Made by a program: the position numbers and the translations under genes. The notes beneath the pieces are model-generated. The model searched no databases, was not told where the DNA came from, and saw only the letters and a program-made list of their open reading frames with translations. From the NCBI RefSeq assembly GCF_026212465.1, contig NC_080059.1:10820311-10884310 (forward strand): a stretch of 64,000 bases of DNA, in the 5' to 3' direction. Shown piece by piece: positions 49,614 through 63,200 of this stretch. Position 1 is the stretch's first letter; every line of letters starts with the position of its first letter. The DNA is from Amaranthus tricolor (lineage: Eukaryota > Streptophyta > Magnoliopsida > Caryophyllales > Amaranthaceae).

Positions 49614-50865
49614 ATGGAAGAGGGAAAAGGTAGAAGAAATATGGGAATTGTAATAATGGTTTTAGTTATGATAAATGCTATTTATGTGCAACAATCAGAA
49701 GCCAAATTTGATGTTGGGTGCTTAGCCAAATGTCTTATTATATGTGTTCCTTTCCAAAACCCCCTGGCATGTGTTGCTAAATGTGGTACAAAGTGTTTAG
49801 TTGTTACAGATCCTAATGACCTTTGCCAGTTTGGTTGTGCTATTTCAAATTGTGCTTCCTATTTGACTAAGGATCAACCTGGTTAGTATTTTTACTCTAC
49901 TTTATTCAAACTTTAGTTATATTAATAAACTCTCACTTTATGTGCCTCCAATTAATGTTTTTCCTTCACATGATGAAAATTTCTAATATAATCCATTAAT
50001 TTTCAATTAGATTTTGAGTAAATTTTGAATTAGATTAATATTAGACTTCTCTATTAATAAGTCAAATATATAACACGCAAACAAAGCCATTACATAGAAA
50101 AAATGTCCATAAGCCACTATTTATCATCATCATACCTAATATTACGCTGCAGAGCAGGGTTTTGGGTGAAGAAAAGTGATGGACAATTCATACCCATACT
50201 CCCTTTACAAAAAAGATTAGAGAAAAGCGGTCGATTTTATCGAAAATGAAGTTTACCACTATTTATCATTAGCAAAAATATATGCTTTATTGATGCAATC
50301 ACTTCTGACTCGAACTTTATGTTTTATGTTCTTAACAACATGCTCAATATTAATGATCCACATAAATCCATGTTCTTATTATTTCACAACCACTATACAA
50401 GAGAAGTTATAACAATAGATACTAGTTTCTTGAGAGGAGATTTCTAAAAAAAAGGTTTCTTCCAAGTTATATATTACATAATCTAATACGTCCTTTCATA
50501 CAAGAGTCATTTGGGCTAAAAGTATGAATACAATACATGTCTTTTACATATTTGGAACTAAATATTTCACTTTAAATGAAAAGGTTGAGAATTGAACTTC
50601 TAACTTCTTATACGGTGGCTTCTAATACCATGTCAAAAAACCAATTAAACAAAAAATTTAAGCTGATAATTGATACCCCAGTCCCAGGATATGTTATATG
50701 AAAAAAATAGAGATGACTTTATATTTTAACTTATATATGAAAAATAATCATTTATGTTTTTTTACTTGAGTAAATTGTTACTTATGGATTTATATTGCAG
50801 CTTCCACAAAAGACGGGGAAACATGCGTGAAATCTTGTGGTGCAACATGCAATGCTCAACATTAA
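49614..50865 (+). CDS. Thionin-like secreted cysteine-rich peptide
   Basis: Two exons, 49614-49881 and 50801-50865, join in phase (GTTAGT donor, TTGCAG acceptor) to give 110 aa. Residues 1-30 are a signal peptide with a hydrophobic core (about 11-25) and a likely cut after Ser-Glu-Ala. The mature part of about 80 residues has 12 cysteines at 36, 40, 44, 53, 57, 61, 71, 75, 80, 98, 102 and 106. They are spaced in C-x3-C-x3-C groups, and the last three are encoded by exon 2. This matches plant 'thionin-like protein 2' sequences rather than classical thionins, which have 6-8 cysteines, a basic peptide and an acidic propeptide. A role in defence or extracellular signalling is inferred from the family. 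Using only exon 1 with read-through gives a false 90-codon ORF ending at 49886. Confidence 0.85.
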
Positions 50866-51719
50866 TTAGTTGATTATAGAAGAGCTACATAATATATATG
50901 ATTTTCTAGAAGTCCCTAATCAATTAATCACATTGAACTCATGTTTTGTTATTATGATTTACAAGATGTTCTTTTTTGTGAGAAGAAAATCAAATTGTAA
51001 TGTCAAAATTTCATACATGAGGTGTTCTACAAATAAGAAGCAATTACTATGCAGAAAATAATGAGATTTAAATGGAATGTTTGAAAATTAAAAATACAAT
51101 AACCGTTCATTTAAAATCTAAATAAGACATTAAATATTAATTGTATTAGTTATATAAATTAAAAATAATAAAGACAATTAGTTTTTGAAATTAGCAGTAA
51201 TTCAATAAAAAGTTTACTCATAAGATACACATATGCCTGTTAAATTAGGCTGGACTTATTGTGAATGCCAGCATATTAACGGGGACACAAGTGCACACAC
51301 TTCATAAGCCAAGGAGATATATACCATCCCAAAACCATATGACAATGGGAAGAAGGTCTCTAATAGCTTATAAAGCGTGCACACCATTTTCAATTTATCG
51401 ATGTGGGATAACTCATCCCAACAATGCCTAGTATATTGTATGGCACAAAAAACTATTTTGAACCCTATTACACTTACTTTACTTGATATAAATTAAGTGT
51501 CCACATTCATCACATGTCTAAATATTCGACTCGACAGTGCTTGAAAAATTTGACATAGGGAACACTAATTTTCTAGAAGCAAATTTAGATGTATGATATG
51601 CAAATATGAATGCAAGATGGTAAAGATGTGATAAATGGGACATAAATCGAATTTAACAAAAAAAAAAAAATTATTAACAAGAATGACTTTAACAAAAAAA
51701 AACTTATAGGCCTTTAAGT
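50866..51719. other. 3' flank of the thionin-like gene; no further gene seen
   Basis: The first 150-200 bp are probably 3' UTR. 51240-51430 (AACGGGGACACAAG to ATGTGGGATAACTCATCCCA) has the look of a worn dispersed plant repeat that I cannot name with confidence. Confidence 0.4.
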
Positions 51720-51895
51720 TATTTTTCACGTATATCTACGTCTCTTTATCTTTCTCGAGTCGGGGGACTCTTTTGGCCGCGCTCTCTTTTATGAGTATGA
51801 GTTGCCACCGTCTTTTCCTCCCAGACCCTGACCTTAATTTTTTATGAGTAGGAGACACTGGGTAAGATAATAATGATGATGATAATGACGACTAA
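51720..51895 (+). mobile_element. SINE-like 3' part with trinucleotide tail
   Basis: GAGTCGGGGGACTCTTTTGG, GAGTTGCCACCGTC, CCTCCCAGACCCTGACC and GGAGACACTGGGTAAGAT, then a (GAT/AAT)n tail (ATAATGATGATGATAATGAC), resemble the 3' body of Au-type plant SINEs, which end in ACTGGGTATGTTGTTG. A Pol III promoter was not located upstream. Confidence 0.5.
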
Positions 51896-52259
51896 TTAAG
51901 GGTGTCAAGAGTCAATCAGCAAAAATATTATATATCATCATAGAAGACATAGATGGATATACAAACCATCTCAGATTCCACAATTAAAAGGTGACTGTTA
52001 AATAGATTTGCAATTTAAAAACCTGATTTAAAATCAATAAAATAACGTTGATGTACCAAAGATTTAATTATACATACTATTTTAAGCACGTTGTGTACGC
52101 CATGAATAATTTAGCAGCAATTAAACATAATACTAGATAACTAATTATAAACAGTTCAAATCTTATCTAGGCAATCCATTCAATCATTATGAACCTAAAA
52201 AGTTTCACCTTTAAATTCATAACAAATATAAAATATGGAAACAATAAAGTGATTTACTA

Positions 52260-52515
52260 ATATTTTATTTGGCATATAATGACATATGTAATTGTTATTA
52301 TAGTTTATAAGTTGCAAGAAGTTTTAGTATGAATTTTCTTTATACTACTAAATGGTTTAAGAAATATCATTAAATTTACTATATATACCATTAGAAATTT
52401 AAAATAGTAACATTTAAAAATATATCCCACAAAAAATTAAGTTAAAAAAAATTAGAATAGTTACCTTATTTGCGACAATATGTCAATTGTACCGTAGCAC
52501 AAGATTTGTCTAGTG
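52260..52515. mobile_element. CACTA-like end related to that at 42.9 kb
   Basis: It ends in TTTGTCTAGTG at 52515. The segment ACCATTAGAAATTTAAAATAGTAACATT... (about 52388-52440) is close to the reverse complement of 42935-43010. No transposase. Confidence 0.4.
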
Positions 52516-53345
52516 CAGAATTGTGTGATCGAACATGTTAGTTTTTTCAAAGTTTTCCAACTACCTTCGTTAAGATGTATCGAAGTTATTGGAATGGTAA
52601 CTAAAAATTCATATTGTTCAATGTATCCAAATCGTAATACAAATAAATAGTGATTATTAATTTTTCATTTAACTACAACAAAAATAAATAATAAATTACT
52701 TTAATGATAATTTGAGGGTTCTCATAAAAAATGTTTATACATCATACCTTATTATTGATTTATAAAAATCAAAAGTTATATCAGCGTGAAATAGATCTTT
52801 TTTTCAATTAAAAGTATCTTATTAGATGTATATTTCTTCATAATTAAAAAGGCTTATCAAATCACTAAAATTATATACATAATTAAATATCTCATAATCA
52901 AGTTTAAATGTCAATTAAAATCAAAAGAGAATGAAAATAGATTATAAGAAATTCTAAAATTTTAATGTGATGAAATCTACATGATATTGCAATGTAGCAA
53001 GATATTTGTTTTTCCAACTTTTGTTTAGAATGGGATTGTGAAGTTTTATGCAATGATTATCATTGCACTTTTGATTTATATTGCAATGTAGTTTAGGGAA
53101 AAAATGAACTATGTAACAATTATTCCCAATCTAAAGAAGTAATGTTAATTAGTTGTCTTATAGTTCAACTCGAACCATTCCCGATATCATATCATACATA
53201 AATGAAACAAAATACTATTACATAATTGTGATTGGTTCAACAATACATGAACATAACATAATTGTTCATCGTTTTAACAATACATAATATTATATAATTG
53301 ATCATTGGTTCAACAATACATAAATTAACTAATATGCTAGGCAAT
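52516..53345. other. No gene seen
   Basis: AT-rich. Short repeats of CAATACATGAACATAAC / CAATACATAA lie near 53235-53330. Confidence 0.5.
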
Positions 53346-53442
53346 AACATTATTTGCAATCGATGCTTGAGTTAGTTGAGATATAATTTCTGGAGAAGTT
53401 TGAGTGCTTGAACTTGCTTCTCCAACTTGCTCGGGCAACTGT
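53346..53442 (-). other. Possible 3'-terminal exon of an unknown gene
   Basis: On the - strand a CTTACAG acceptor is followed by an open reading of about 33 residues that contains GEASSSTQTSPEIISQLTQA, Ser/Thr/Gln-rich, then a TAG. No partner exon is identified. It may be a transposon-derived tail. Confidence 0.25.
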
Positions 53443-54308
53443 AAGAACACAAAAGAAAGAGAGCATACAACATTATGAAGGAAATTAGTGTCCTTTGATC
53501 AAGTGTAATTACTATATATAAATGGGATGAATTATGAAGATAAAATACATTGGATTATTTTAGGTGGTCATAGTGTTTTGCTAGAAACCAACTATGATTT
53601 GTATCTAAATATGATTCGTTTAATACTATTATAATCAGTACCTATGAGGTCACACATAAAACTAATTGATCGGATATATATTGGCACCAAGAACATAAGA
53701 TGCTCATGGAACACTTAAGTATGAGGAGTTTATTGCATGTATTGATGGTGTGTTTAATTGAGAATTAAACCGCACCTTTAAATAATCATTAGTGTTTGTA
53801 ACCTCCATTTGTGGAACTGAAAGGGTGATTGAAAAGTGTATAAATAGTGCACTTGTTCATCTCATTTCTACAACACAACATTCTAGTATAATCTACATAT
53901 TTCCAACTAAAAAGTAATGAGAAAATGAGTTTTCTTATTCCGTACTAGCATGCGTGGTGATCCGTTCGATACTTGTGGACTAACATTAGAGGAACGACAT
54001 TTGACTAATTATTATCTCTATTTTGGTATTTCTTATTCGATTATATAACGTCGAATTCACGCATCAAGGGTATGATATTCTACTTTATTCGATAATTCAT
54101 ATTATGATATACATGCGATTTTGTTTAGATGTTAAGAAATAGTTTCTTGCAATTCCGCTTTACAAATCTATTTTCCTACACATTATACACAGTGAACGTA
54201 AATGTGTCTAGCACAATATCTGTGTTCAGCTTTGGGGAACACTTTTGCAACACCATTTAAAATGGCCTGGTGGATTACAGTTTTTGTTAATAGCAAACAT
54301 ACAATATT
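53443..54308. other. No gene seen
   Basis: AT-rich. No convincing coding or element signal. Confidence 0.45.
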
Positions 54309-54425
54309 CTAACAGTGAGCGAAAAGGACATATACATTTATAGCTCTATTCTGAATTCCTTGCAAATGGACAACATCATTGTCCCTACTGATCTTCTTTA
54401 ACCCTTCGTTCAAACTAGCTACAAC
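54309..54425 (-). other. Possible terminal exon, unknown product
   Basis: An AATCCAG acceptor on the - strand opens a 39-codon in-phase reading that contains LNEGLKKISRDNDVVHLQG and ends at a TAG (54309-54311). The composition looks like real protein rather than noise, but I do not recognise it. It lies 44 bp downstream of the MULE-like ORF. Confidence 0.3.
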
Positions 54426-54468
54426 CTGGATTAAGGTAATATATACTCTCTATCCCTCTATCTCCATT

Positions 54469-54621
54469 TCATTTAATAGTTAAGTTCATCAAGTATTCCA
54501 TGGACAAACAATTGGGATCTATAGGAAATATTCTACCAAAACCTCCAACATACATAATACCACCTTTGGATTCCTGGAATTTACCCCCATAACAAATTCT
54601 AGTCGACACATTTTGCTTCAT
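54469..54621 (-). pseudogene. Short ORF like the N-terminus of a plant MULE transposase
   Basis: The 50-codon ORF begins MKQNVSTRICYGGKFQ, continues GGIMYVGG and IDPNCLSMEYLMNLTIK, then stops. Many plant MuDR-type proteins start with a similar YVGG...DPDxLSYFEL segment. It is far too short to be a transposase, so it is a relic or part of a small chimeric gene with the exon at 54309-54425. Confidence 0.35.
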
Positions 54622-55497
54622 TGTGCTCAAAATTTGAGATAAAACCCTAAAAATTCAAAATTACATATTTACAAAATCAACAATCCACCATAAATTGAGG
54701 AAAACCTAATTCTAAGCAAAATTCAAACCATTTAAACAATTTTAATTAAGCAAAAAAAAAAAAGGAATACTTGTAACTGTAGTAAGGATGTTCTCGGAAA
54801 TTACTGTGCAAAACCACGAAATCGCTTATCTCAATCGAACTTCTAACCCATAAATGATGATTCGCTATTGAAGAAGGTTTAAGAAGAATTTGATTGTAAA
54901 ATTTTTTAGGTTGAAGAAGATGTTTTGCATGTGACAGAGTGAAATGATAAATTTCGAATTTAGTTTTACAATAAAAACTAATGTATTGGGTAAGTAGGAG
55001 CTTTATTACAGACATTTCCGGTTACCAGTAAAATAGCTTTTTCTTTGCAAATATGAGGTAAGATTGACCCTTTATAGAATAAACTAAAAATTAGCCCTTT
55101 ATTTGCGGACCAACCATAGTTTATCTTTTAAAAGCAATTTTTCCTTATTAATAAGATTAAGTAAAAGAATAAACTATTAGAAGAGAGAAAAATTATAAAA
55201 AAGTGTGAAGACCTTTGTTTGGATCACCATTGAGGATGCTCTAAAGGATAAATGAGATAAACTATGTCACTATAATTAAAAAATAATTTTACTTTTTAAT
55301 TTCATTTTTCTGGTTGGGATTCCAACACAATCCAGTGTTCCAATAGTAGTTGATAAGGACCCACTTTTGCCCGCCATTCTCCTCGGCGTTATCTTCTCTC
55401 ATTTGCTTCAATCTATTCTTTCCCCATGCTTGTTAAGATTTTTGGTACTGGGTAATGGTAATGGGTAATGGGTAATGGGTAGTTCCAGTTTCAGAAA
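54622..55497. other. Intergenic, upstream of the PPR gene
   Basis: An 89-codon - strand ORF at 54746-55015 may be leader sequence of the gene-like cluster below it. Just before the PPR start codon there is a GGTAATG microrepeat (about 55451-55482). Confidence 0.35.
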
Positions 55498-57201
55498 ATG
55501 CATAATCAAATTTCCACCTTATCAACTAATTTACTGTTCCCAACTTCAACTCATTCACAAAACCATGATTTTATATCTACCCATTATTCTCCAATCTTCA
55601 ATAAATTTTCGCGTAGAAAAACCCACAAATCCAATCTGAAACGCCTCACTTCTCGCATTGTTCAGCTCACTAAACGCAAACAACTCAATCAGGTTCTCCT
55701 ATTTGTGAATTTCCCGCTTTTGTTGAGTTTGAATCAGTTTGTTTTTCTTGTTTGCTTCAACAAATGTGAAGTTTAACTTTTTTTTTTGATGTGGGTTTTC
55801 CTCCTTTTGATTGTTTTTTGAAGGTGTTTGAGGAAATTGAGTTAGCTAAAAGTAAATTTGGTGGGCTTAATACAATTGTAATGAATGCAGTATTGGAGGC
55901 TTGTGTTCATTGTGGTGATGTTGATTCTGCCCTTAAGCTGTTCGACGAAATGTCTAAGTCAAGAAGTTGTCGTGTTGATAATGTCTCCTATGGTACTTTG
56001 TTGAAGGTATTTCATTCAGCTTTATTTTTTTTTCCATTGTATTGAAGTTTGTTGTATTTTTGGTCACACGCCCTGAATCATATTTTCCGTGTAAACTCCG
56101 AATTTATATCAACTTTTTATTTAATCAAATTGGTCCAGATTTTTCTCAAGATTTTCCCCTTTCTTTTGCATGAGTGGTGGGTGGTGCCTTGGTGAGTAAA
56201 ATTGTACAATGGTTTGCACAGAAAAGATGTCACAAGAGATGAACCTTAGACTTAATTTTAAGAATCTACAATGCCAAAAATTGGAAGAGAATGACAAATG
56301 CCAATATGCATGAAAACACCTCATTATTAGAGTTTGGAAAGTAGAATGGTTGGAAAACTTGATTGTATTACTTTAATACATCATATTTATAGTAAAAAGA
56401 ATAAATATAAAAGATACAAAATAACAAGGGAATGAATATAATCCTACCTACTAATTATAAGAGATGCTAAATATTTACATCATCAATAATTATGGAAAAT
56501 ATCAATGTTAATAGAGAGAATTATCTCCAATGATATTTTACTGGAAATCAGTATCTCTAATAAGAAACTGGGGTTGAAAATTTATGGACTCCATCATTTG
56601 TCTACATTGAGAAGGGTTTTGATGGTGTACCCTTGGAGAGAGGAAGCGAGGAAAAAAAATGGATCACTGCTTATGATACCATCATTTGCACATGGTAATC
56701 TTTGTTTTAGTCAACTAAATATCCTGTATTAGGGTTGGGTTGAACTTTTCAATTGTGGAAGAGCTCAGTAGATTGTTTTGGAATATATTAAAAGGAGAAA
56801 CTCGGGACAACATATAGGGAACAACATGAAGATTACAAGATACTGCAACAATGGGTTTTTTGCATGAAGGCTTTGTGCGGCTACTGTCGTAGGTGGCTTG
56901 CTTTGGGAAGAGAAGGGGAAGAGAAGGAGTTGAGAGTACAAGAGGTAAGCTAGGGTTAATACTGCAATGGAGGCTCTTGATACCATGAAATACTTATTTT
57001 CCTTAAATCATATGGGTAGCATTGCATTGATTATAAAAATAAGTACAAAATGTATCTTAGGAAGCTAAGTTAATACAAGATATTTAGTTACCCAAAACTA
57101 AGAAGAGTTAATACAAGATATTTAGTTACCCAAAACTAAGAAGATTACAAGATCAAAATGTATACAAAATATATGCAAGAATAAAAATAATATCTTTTGA
57201 A

Positions 57202-57270
<69 letters not shown>

Positions 57271-60200
57271 TTGTGACACAAATAAATGGTTTTTTTGGGT
57301 TGGAGGTTGGGGAAGCGGGCAACTTTATTTGCTAACCATTACAATTCTACTATTTCCTTAAATCACCATAGGTTGCATTTTTCAAAAACTTTCCTCATGA
57401 ATACTTTACAAGCTCCTTGAGAGTGCTTTGATTCCTCACTAGTGTGTGAAATTTAAGACTTTTTTGTTATTTGCATTATTCTAACTTCTGAATACAATTA
57501 ACATATAACTATAACTCTATGAAATAACCATATTCTAGAATCCACGGAAACAAGACTGAACCATTAATATGTCCAAAACTAAAAACTGTTAGGATCATTG
57601 CCCATACTCCTTTGAGTATCCTATATGGACTATGGAGAGTTTTCTTTGTGTCCGGACTTTTGGGATCCATAAAAATTTGTATCTCATCTTTGAAAAAGGA
57701 TGTAAAAGGGAAGGAAGGTGGGGGCTAAGTTTACTAATCATGTTGTTGGAACATGAATGGATATAAATTCACGTGGGTATTCCAAAAGAATTTAAGAGGC
57801 TGTTTCTAGAAAAAAAAATTTTAAAAGAATGAATAAAAAGAGAAAAACTTGTTTTAACAAAACCATGTATATTAAGCTTAATAGGATGATGTTTCAAATC
57901 TTTGTATCCAATTTGAGCAGTAGATAGTATATTATAAATGATATAAGTTAAACTTAAACAACAATAATGCCAAAGCCTTAGTCCCAAAAGGTTGGATTCA
58001 ACTAAATTTAAGTCTATGAGAAGCTTTTTCTAAATGTAATTAAGGGGACAGTTGAATTTGTTTTGGTTGGAAAGCAAGTACCATTTTCCTGTGTAAGATC
58101 CTAGGATTGATTCTCACCTAATCCTCTCCTTCCCTCGATCTACTCTATAATTTCCTGTGTAAGATCCCAAGATTGATTCTCACCTAATCCTCTCCTTCCC
58201 TCGGTCTACTCTATAATAAAAACTATAATTAAGGTATTTAATGCGATCAATTATCAAATTTTAAGCTCTTTAAACTGTTTGTATGTAATAAAAAATGTTT
58301 ATTCCCTGAATGATATTTTATGTTACCAAAGGGTTTGGGTATTGCTCGAAGCATTGATGAAGCATTTCAACTCCTTGAGGCTGTTGAGCGAGGAAGCGCT
58401 GCTGGAAATCCAAAATTATCAGCACCGCTTCTTTACGGTTTTCTTAATGCTCTTATTAATGCAGGTATTATTTCATGACCTACAAGAAATTCATAGTTCT
58501 TCCCCTAGTGTTACTCTTTGAAATCTAGATTTTTATAAAGTTAGCCCAAGGCTATACTTTCTCATTAGCTAGCTTCATGTTTGTGTGCAACATTTATGAG
58601 TGTTGTTCCATTATATGTTGTGAATAAGTTGAGTTTGGTGAAGCGATCGCACACTATAGTCATTATAATTATTAAAGCCTTAGCGTTTTGTTATGTTCCT
58701 TAGTTTTGCGTATAACATTTTGACTTTTACAGTACAATTTAATTAATGGAAAATTAGATATTATCATTTATGATATTGGATTTATCAAAATGTGTAATTT
58801 TACTATTAACCTTTCATAAGTTCATTGATTATTAATGGTCAAAGGCGAGTGTTTAAGACCGTAAAAAACAAAGTGTTGTTAGGTTTTGGAATGGGGAAAT
58901 TGATATTGGGTCATCAAGTATGATGGATAGGATGAGTGTTGCTATTGTTTTCAATGATAAGTTTTGGCATATCATAATAATCATTGTAATTCAGTTTTCT
59001 TAGTGTATCATTAATTTCTCCCCTTTAGTAATACTTCTTATATTCCTAAAGATTGCCCCATTTTATGGGTTTAATGAGGTTATCATTTTTGGACAAGGTA
59101 CATTTTTAAAAACGAAACATAAGTTTTAAACTTATATGATTACTATTGAGGTGGAGGTGAAGTTTTTGTATAAGTTGAAATAGATTTTAAAGAATGACAT
59201 AAAATGAAGCATCTAAATGTTAGGGTGACACGAAGGATGCCTTTCTTGTATTATTACCACTACCAGGAACGAAATTCGATTTGATACACAGGATAGGAAT
59301 GGGAACTATAATACTAAACGTAATCTCGAGTGACTCGATAATGATTGGATATGGGACATTTTATAGAATTAAAATTTATTATAAAGGAAAATAAAAATCA
59401 ATATTATGCTTAAAAACGTGTCTTAAGAAAATTTTTTAGATACCTAGACTTTATTTCTTTATTTCCTTTCTTCACTCTTTTTTGTAATGGAAATAGAAGG
59501 CCAACAACCCTTTGGTCAAAGGTCTACAAGAACGGATGTTTCGGCCCTTCGGGTCTACGTCTCATGTTCTATGTTTCTAGACTTTGGTATTATAGAAAGC
59601 TATATCTTTGTCACATTTGAGACAAGTATCCAAATTAATCATCTTACATTATGAGTTTTGTGTACAGAAGAATATTGTTTGATTTGGAATTTAGTATGTG
59701 TTTGGTCTAGCTATTAAAAGTGTTTAAAAAAAACAAAAATATGTGTAGAAGCTACAAATACAATTCATAGCTTCTCATTTTACATCTCCGAGAAACTCTA
59801 ACTTACTATTTATGTTTTTATCATACAAAACTACCTTTGAGCTATTCAAAAATGGCGCATGATATCCATCTTTATTAGAAAATATTTCTTATCTCAAATA
59901 AAGATAATAAGATAGAGTACTCTTCTAGCTTTTCTTTGGTATTTGTTGATATCTATGTTTACTTTCCTCATAATGTCTCTTTTTGAAATTTTTAAAGACA
60001 TCTGAACAATATTTTAAAAGTATTGGACATGTTTAATTTGATGACATTTTTAATTATTGATTTTATTTTATCATATTACTCTAAAAATAAAAAACTGTTA
60101 AAGCGAAAAATGGAAAAAGGCCAATTACTCATAATTGTTTCTGTTTCTCAAACTCGATTTACAAATATAAGGCCAAATAAATCTTTTTTGAACAAGAGTT

Positions 60201-63200
60201 TTCGTAGCTGAATTACTTTTAAGAAATAAAAGTTATTTTCTAAAAGCTAGATTAAGCATCTCCTTAATATATTAGGAATTTCAAGTTAAAACAAATCTTG
60301 ATCTTCTTAGGCCTCATGTTCAAATCTTCAACTTGTTTCACTAGTTATTTTAGTCGATTGTCTAAGATTAGTACATTGGTAGTACATGAAGGTTTAGAAC
60401 AAAAGGCTTAGTGTATAAAATTGTATAATGGGTAAAAAGAATGAGGATATTGTTTTATTATGGAACAGGGAGTGACAAAAGTAGTCTAAGTGTCATTTCT
60501 ATGCAATATAAGAAACTTCCAATGAGGGTGGCTTCCCATATTTTGAAGAATTTACATTACTTGGAACAATGTTTTAGGGTGTAACTTTTCCTTGGAAGTG
60601 AAGAAACAAGCCCTAAATGCACCATTTTTCTAGGTGCTCTATATTTCCGATCATGTTAAGACTTCAAAAACTTGCTAGAAGTGTTGGACATGTTCCTTTT
60701 AAGATCACATATACACAACGATTAATCAGCATAAACCACCAACCTTTGGCGGGGAAGGATAGGGCGGTTCAAATGTGGGGCGGGTTAGATGCTGGTCAAT
60801 AGAAGAGCATAGCAGGTTAGAGGCGTGTTGCGCGTTACTCAGGTTGTGGGGTGGGTCGCAGATATTAATTTTTTATGGTGTGTTGATCGTGGGCGATTGT
60901 TTGTAGTCTATTGTTATACATTCGAGTTTCTGGATAGCCAAAAGACCTCATTTAAAATTCTAAGGATGAAGAAGAAACAATTGAAATTCATTTCGATAAA
61001 ACCATATCCTTCTAATTTACAATATTCCATAACAACGTACGCTAATCTAAGAAAAAATCATCAAAAAGGGGAAAAGGGAAACAAGACCACAAATTTTGAT
61101 AAGGGCGTGAAGCTCGAAGTGAATAGACTGTTTAAAAAAATTTCACAAGACAAATTTGCTGTATTATGTCGTCTAATATTGTTGGATCCATAGATTGAGT
61201 TTAATTACCACCTTATGTCGCCATTGTTGATCGAAAATCAAAGGTAAAGACCCTAGAATTTAAAAGAGGGGGATAGAGAGAGGAAACAATAGTTTTGTTG
61301 AGATTTCTACTTCGAGTCTTCTTGATTGTAAGAATGTAATCAATTACCGAGTTTAGTTCATTTCCACGCTATGAGTGAATGACATTGTTTTTATTTAATA
61401 CATTTATTGACTCTCCATAACTCATCGTTGACAATTCATAACCCATTATTAACCCTCTTTTATGAAAGACAATTAATGACCTCCCCTGCTAAAAATCCAC
61501 ATAAAATAGCCTAACCCTAATTATTTGTTTGGACACTTTGTAGAAGCTATCTTAGGAGATATGCCATGTATTAATTTCTTTATATACTCTTAATTAACTA
61601 TACACCCATACAACATGATTATAGTATGCCATATATTAATTTTTTGTTTTTCTCCCAATTAACTATAGAACCATGCGACATGATTATAGTCATGGTCGTA
61701 GTTTTAGTTATGAAACAACTTTTATAGTCAAAGATAATTTTACAATTATTACAGTAAGATTAAAACTTTTAAAATACAATTGTGATATAGTGATGCGGCC
61801 AATATTCTGAAATATCATTGGGTTGGTTTTGAAAGTCTTATTTGGAGTGATTTATCACTATGAGACCATAGGAAGAAGCAATCTTCCTAAACATAATGTT
61901 TAGAACAAACCAAATTTGAATAATTATCAATAGGTCACAATCTACGAGAACAAATATAAAGTGAGAATTCTATCCAGATTAAATATTTTCTTTGTCCTTT
62001 TTGCTCTAAGTTTTGCCAACAATGTCTTAAATTATAGGAAGACCTCCCAGTTGGAAAGAGCATACTCTCTTGCTATATTCTTAAGATATGTCATCTATAT
62101 TATATTAATAACCAATGAAAGTTACAAATAAACTTTGAGAAACGACATTATATAATTGCATTTTGAAATTCTTGGACATTGGTTTCATGAGTTTAATAGT
62201 TTAGCGCAGGAGATTTACGTCGTGCTAATGGACTTCTTGCACGCTATGGATTTGTGTTCCATGAAGGTGGAAGCCCTTCAATCCTAATCTACAACTTGTT
62301 AATGAAGGTGTGATGTTGTAGGATTAACTCTCGCTTTATTGTCTTTCTTCCATTGTGTTTGTACAATTTCATGCCATACTTTTATTTTAGTTTGCAGTTC
62401 ATTTGAACTCTTTGTGTCACTACTATATTGCTTGACAGCCAAATGCCACACCAATTTTTCCACAATATTGGAAACATTTTTTTTGGAAGGTGGATCGTTT
62501 TAAAGTCTTTTTCATCAACCAGTCATGTTTCTCTAATGAATTCCTTTACTAGTGACTAACTTTCCATTTTTTGGATTTTTTTTATTAGATAAACGTAATC
62601 ATGCAATTACCATATCCTCTTGTTTCAGGGATACATAACGACGGGTGCTCCTGAGGCCACGTTCACTGTACACAATGACATGTTACGCCAAGGCTTAAAG
62701 CCAGATAGGCTGACGTATAACACCCTCATCCTTGCTGCAGTGAAGACAGGAAAATTGGATTTTGCAATGCAGTTCTTTGAGGAAATGAAGGTCTCATGGA
62801 ATTACTGAAAAACCAGTTTAAAGCATCAATATCATGTTGAGCCTAAGAGCATGCAATCAGTTGTTAATATCTCCACCTTTTTTTCAGGATGCAGCATGGA
62901 AGTATAATCTTAAGGATCTTTCACCGGATAATGTAACTTATACAACTTTATTGAAGGTAAGTAGCCTCTATTATATTTATTTACCAGCCTATAAGTAGTA
63001 AATGTTACATATTTTCAATGATTGTAGTAAAAAAATGTTGTGTAAAGCTCCTATTAAATAAGAATATTTATGGGAGAAAACTTTGGAGGTTTTATTACAT
63101 ATATTGAGTTGTTAGGAAGATCAATATAACATTTATTTAATTACCTTTTAAAATAATTAGGGCAGCAGCCCATTATATAAAGTTCAACATTTTTAATTAT

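Noticed and set aside
60825..61193. 122-codon ORF in the large PPR intron
   Set aside because: It has no recognisable motif or splice context and lies between proven exons of the PPR gene; probably chance in repeat DNA.
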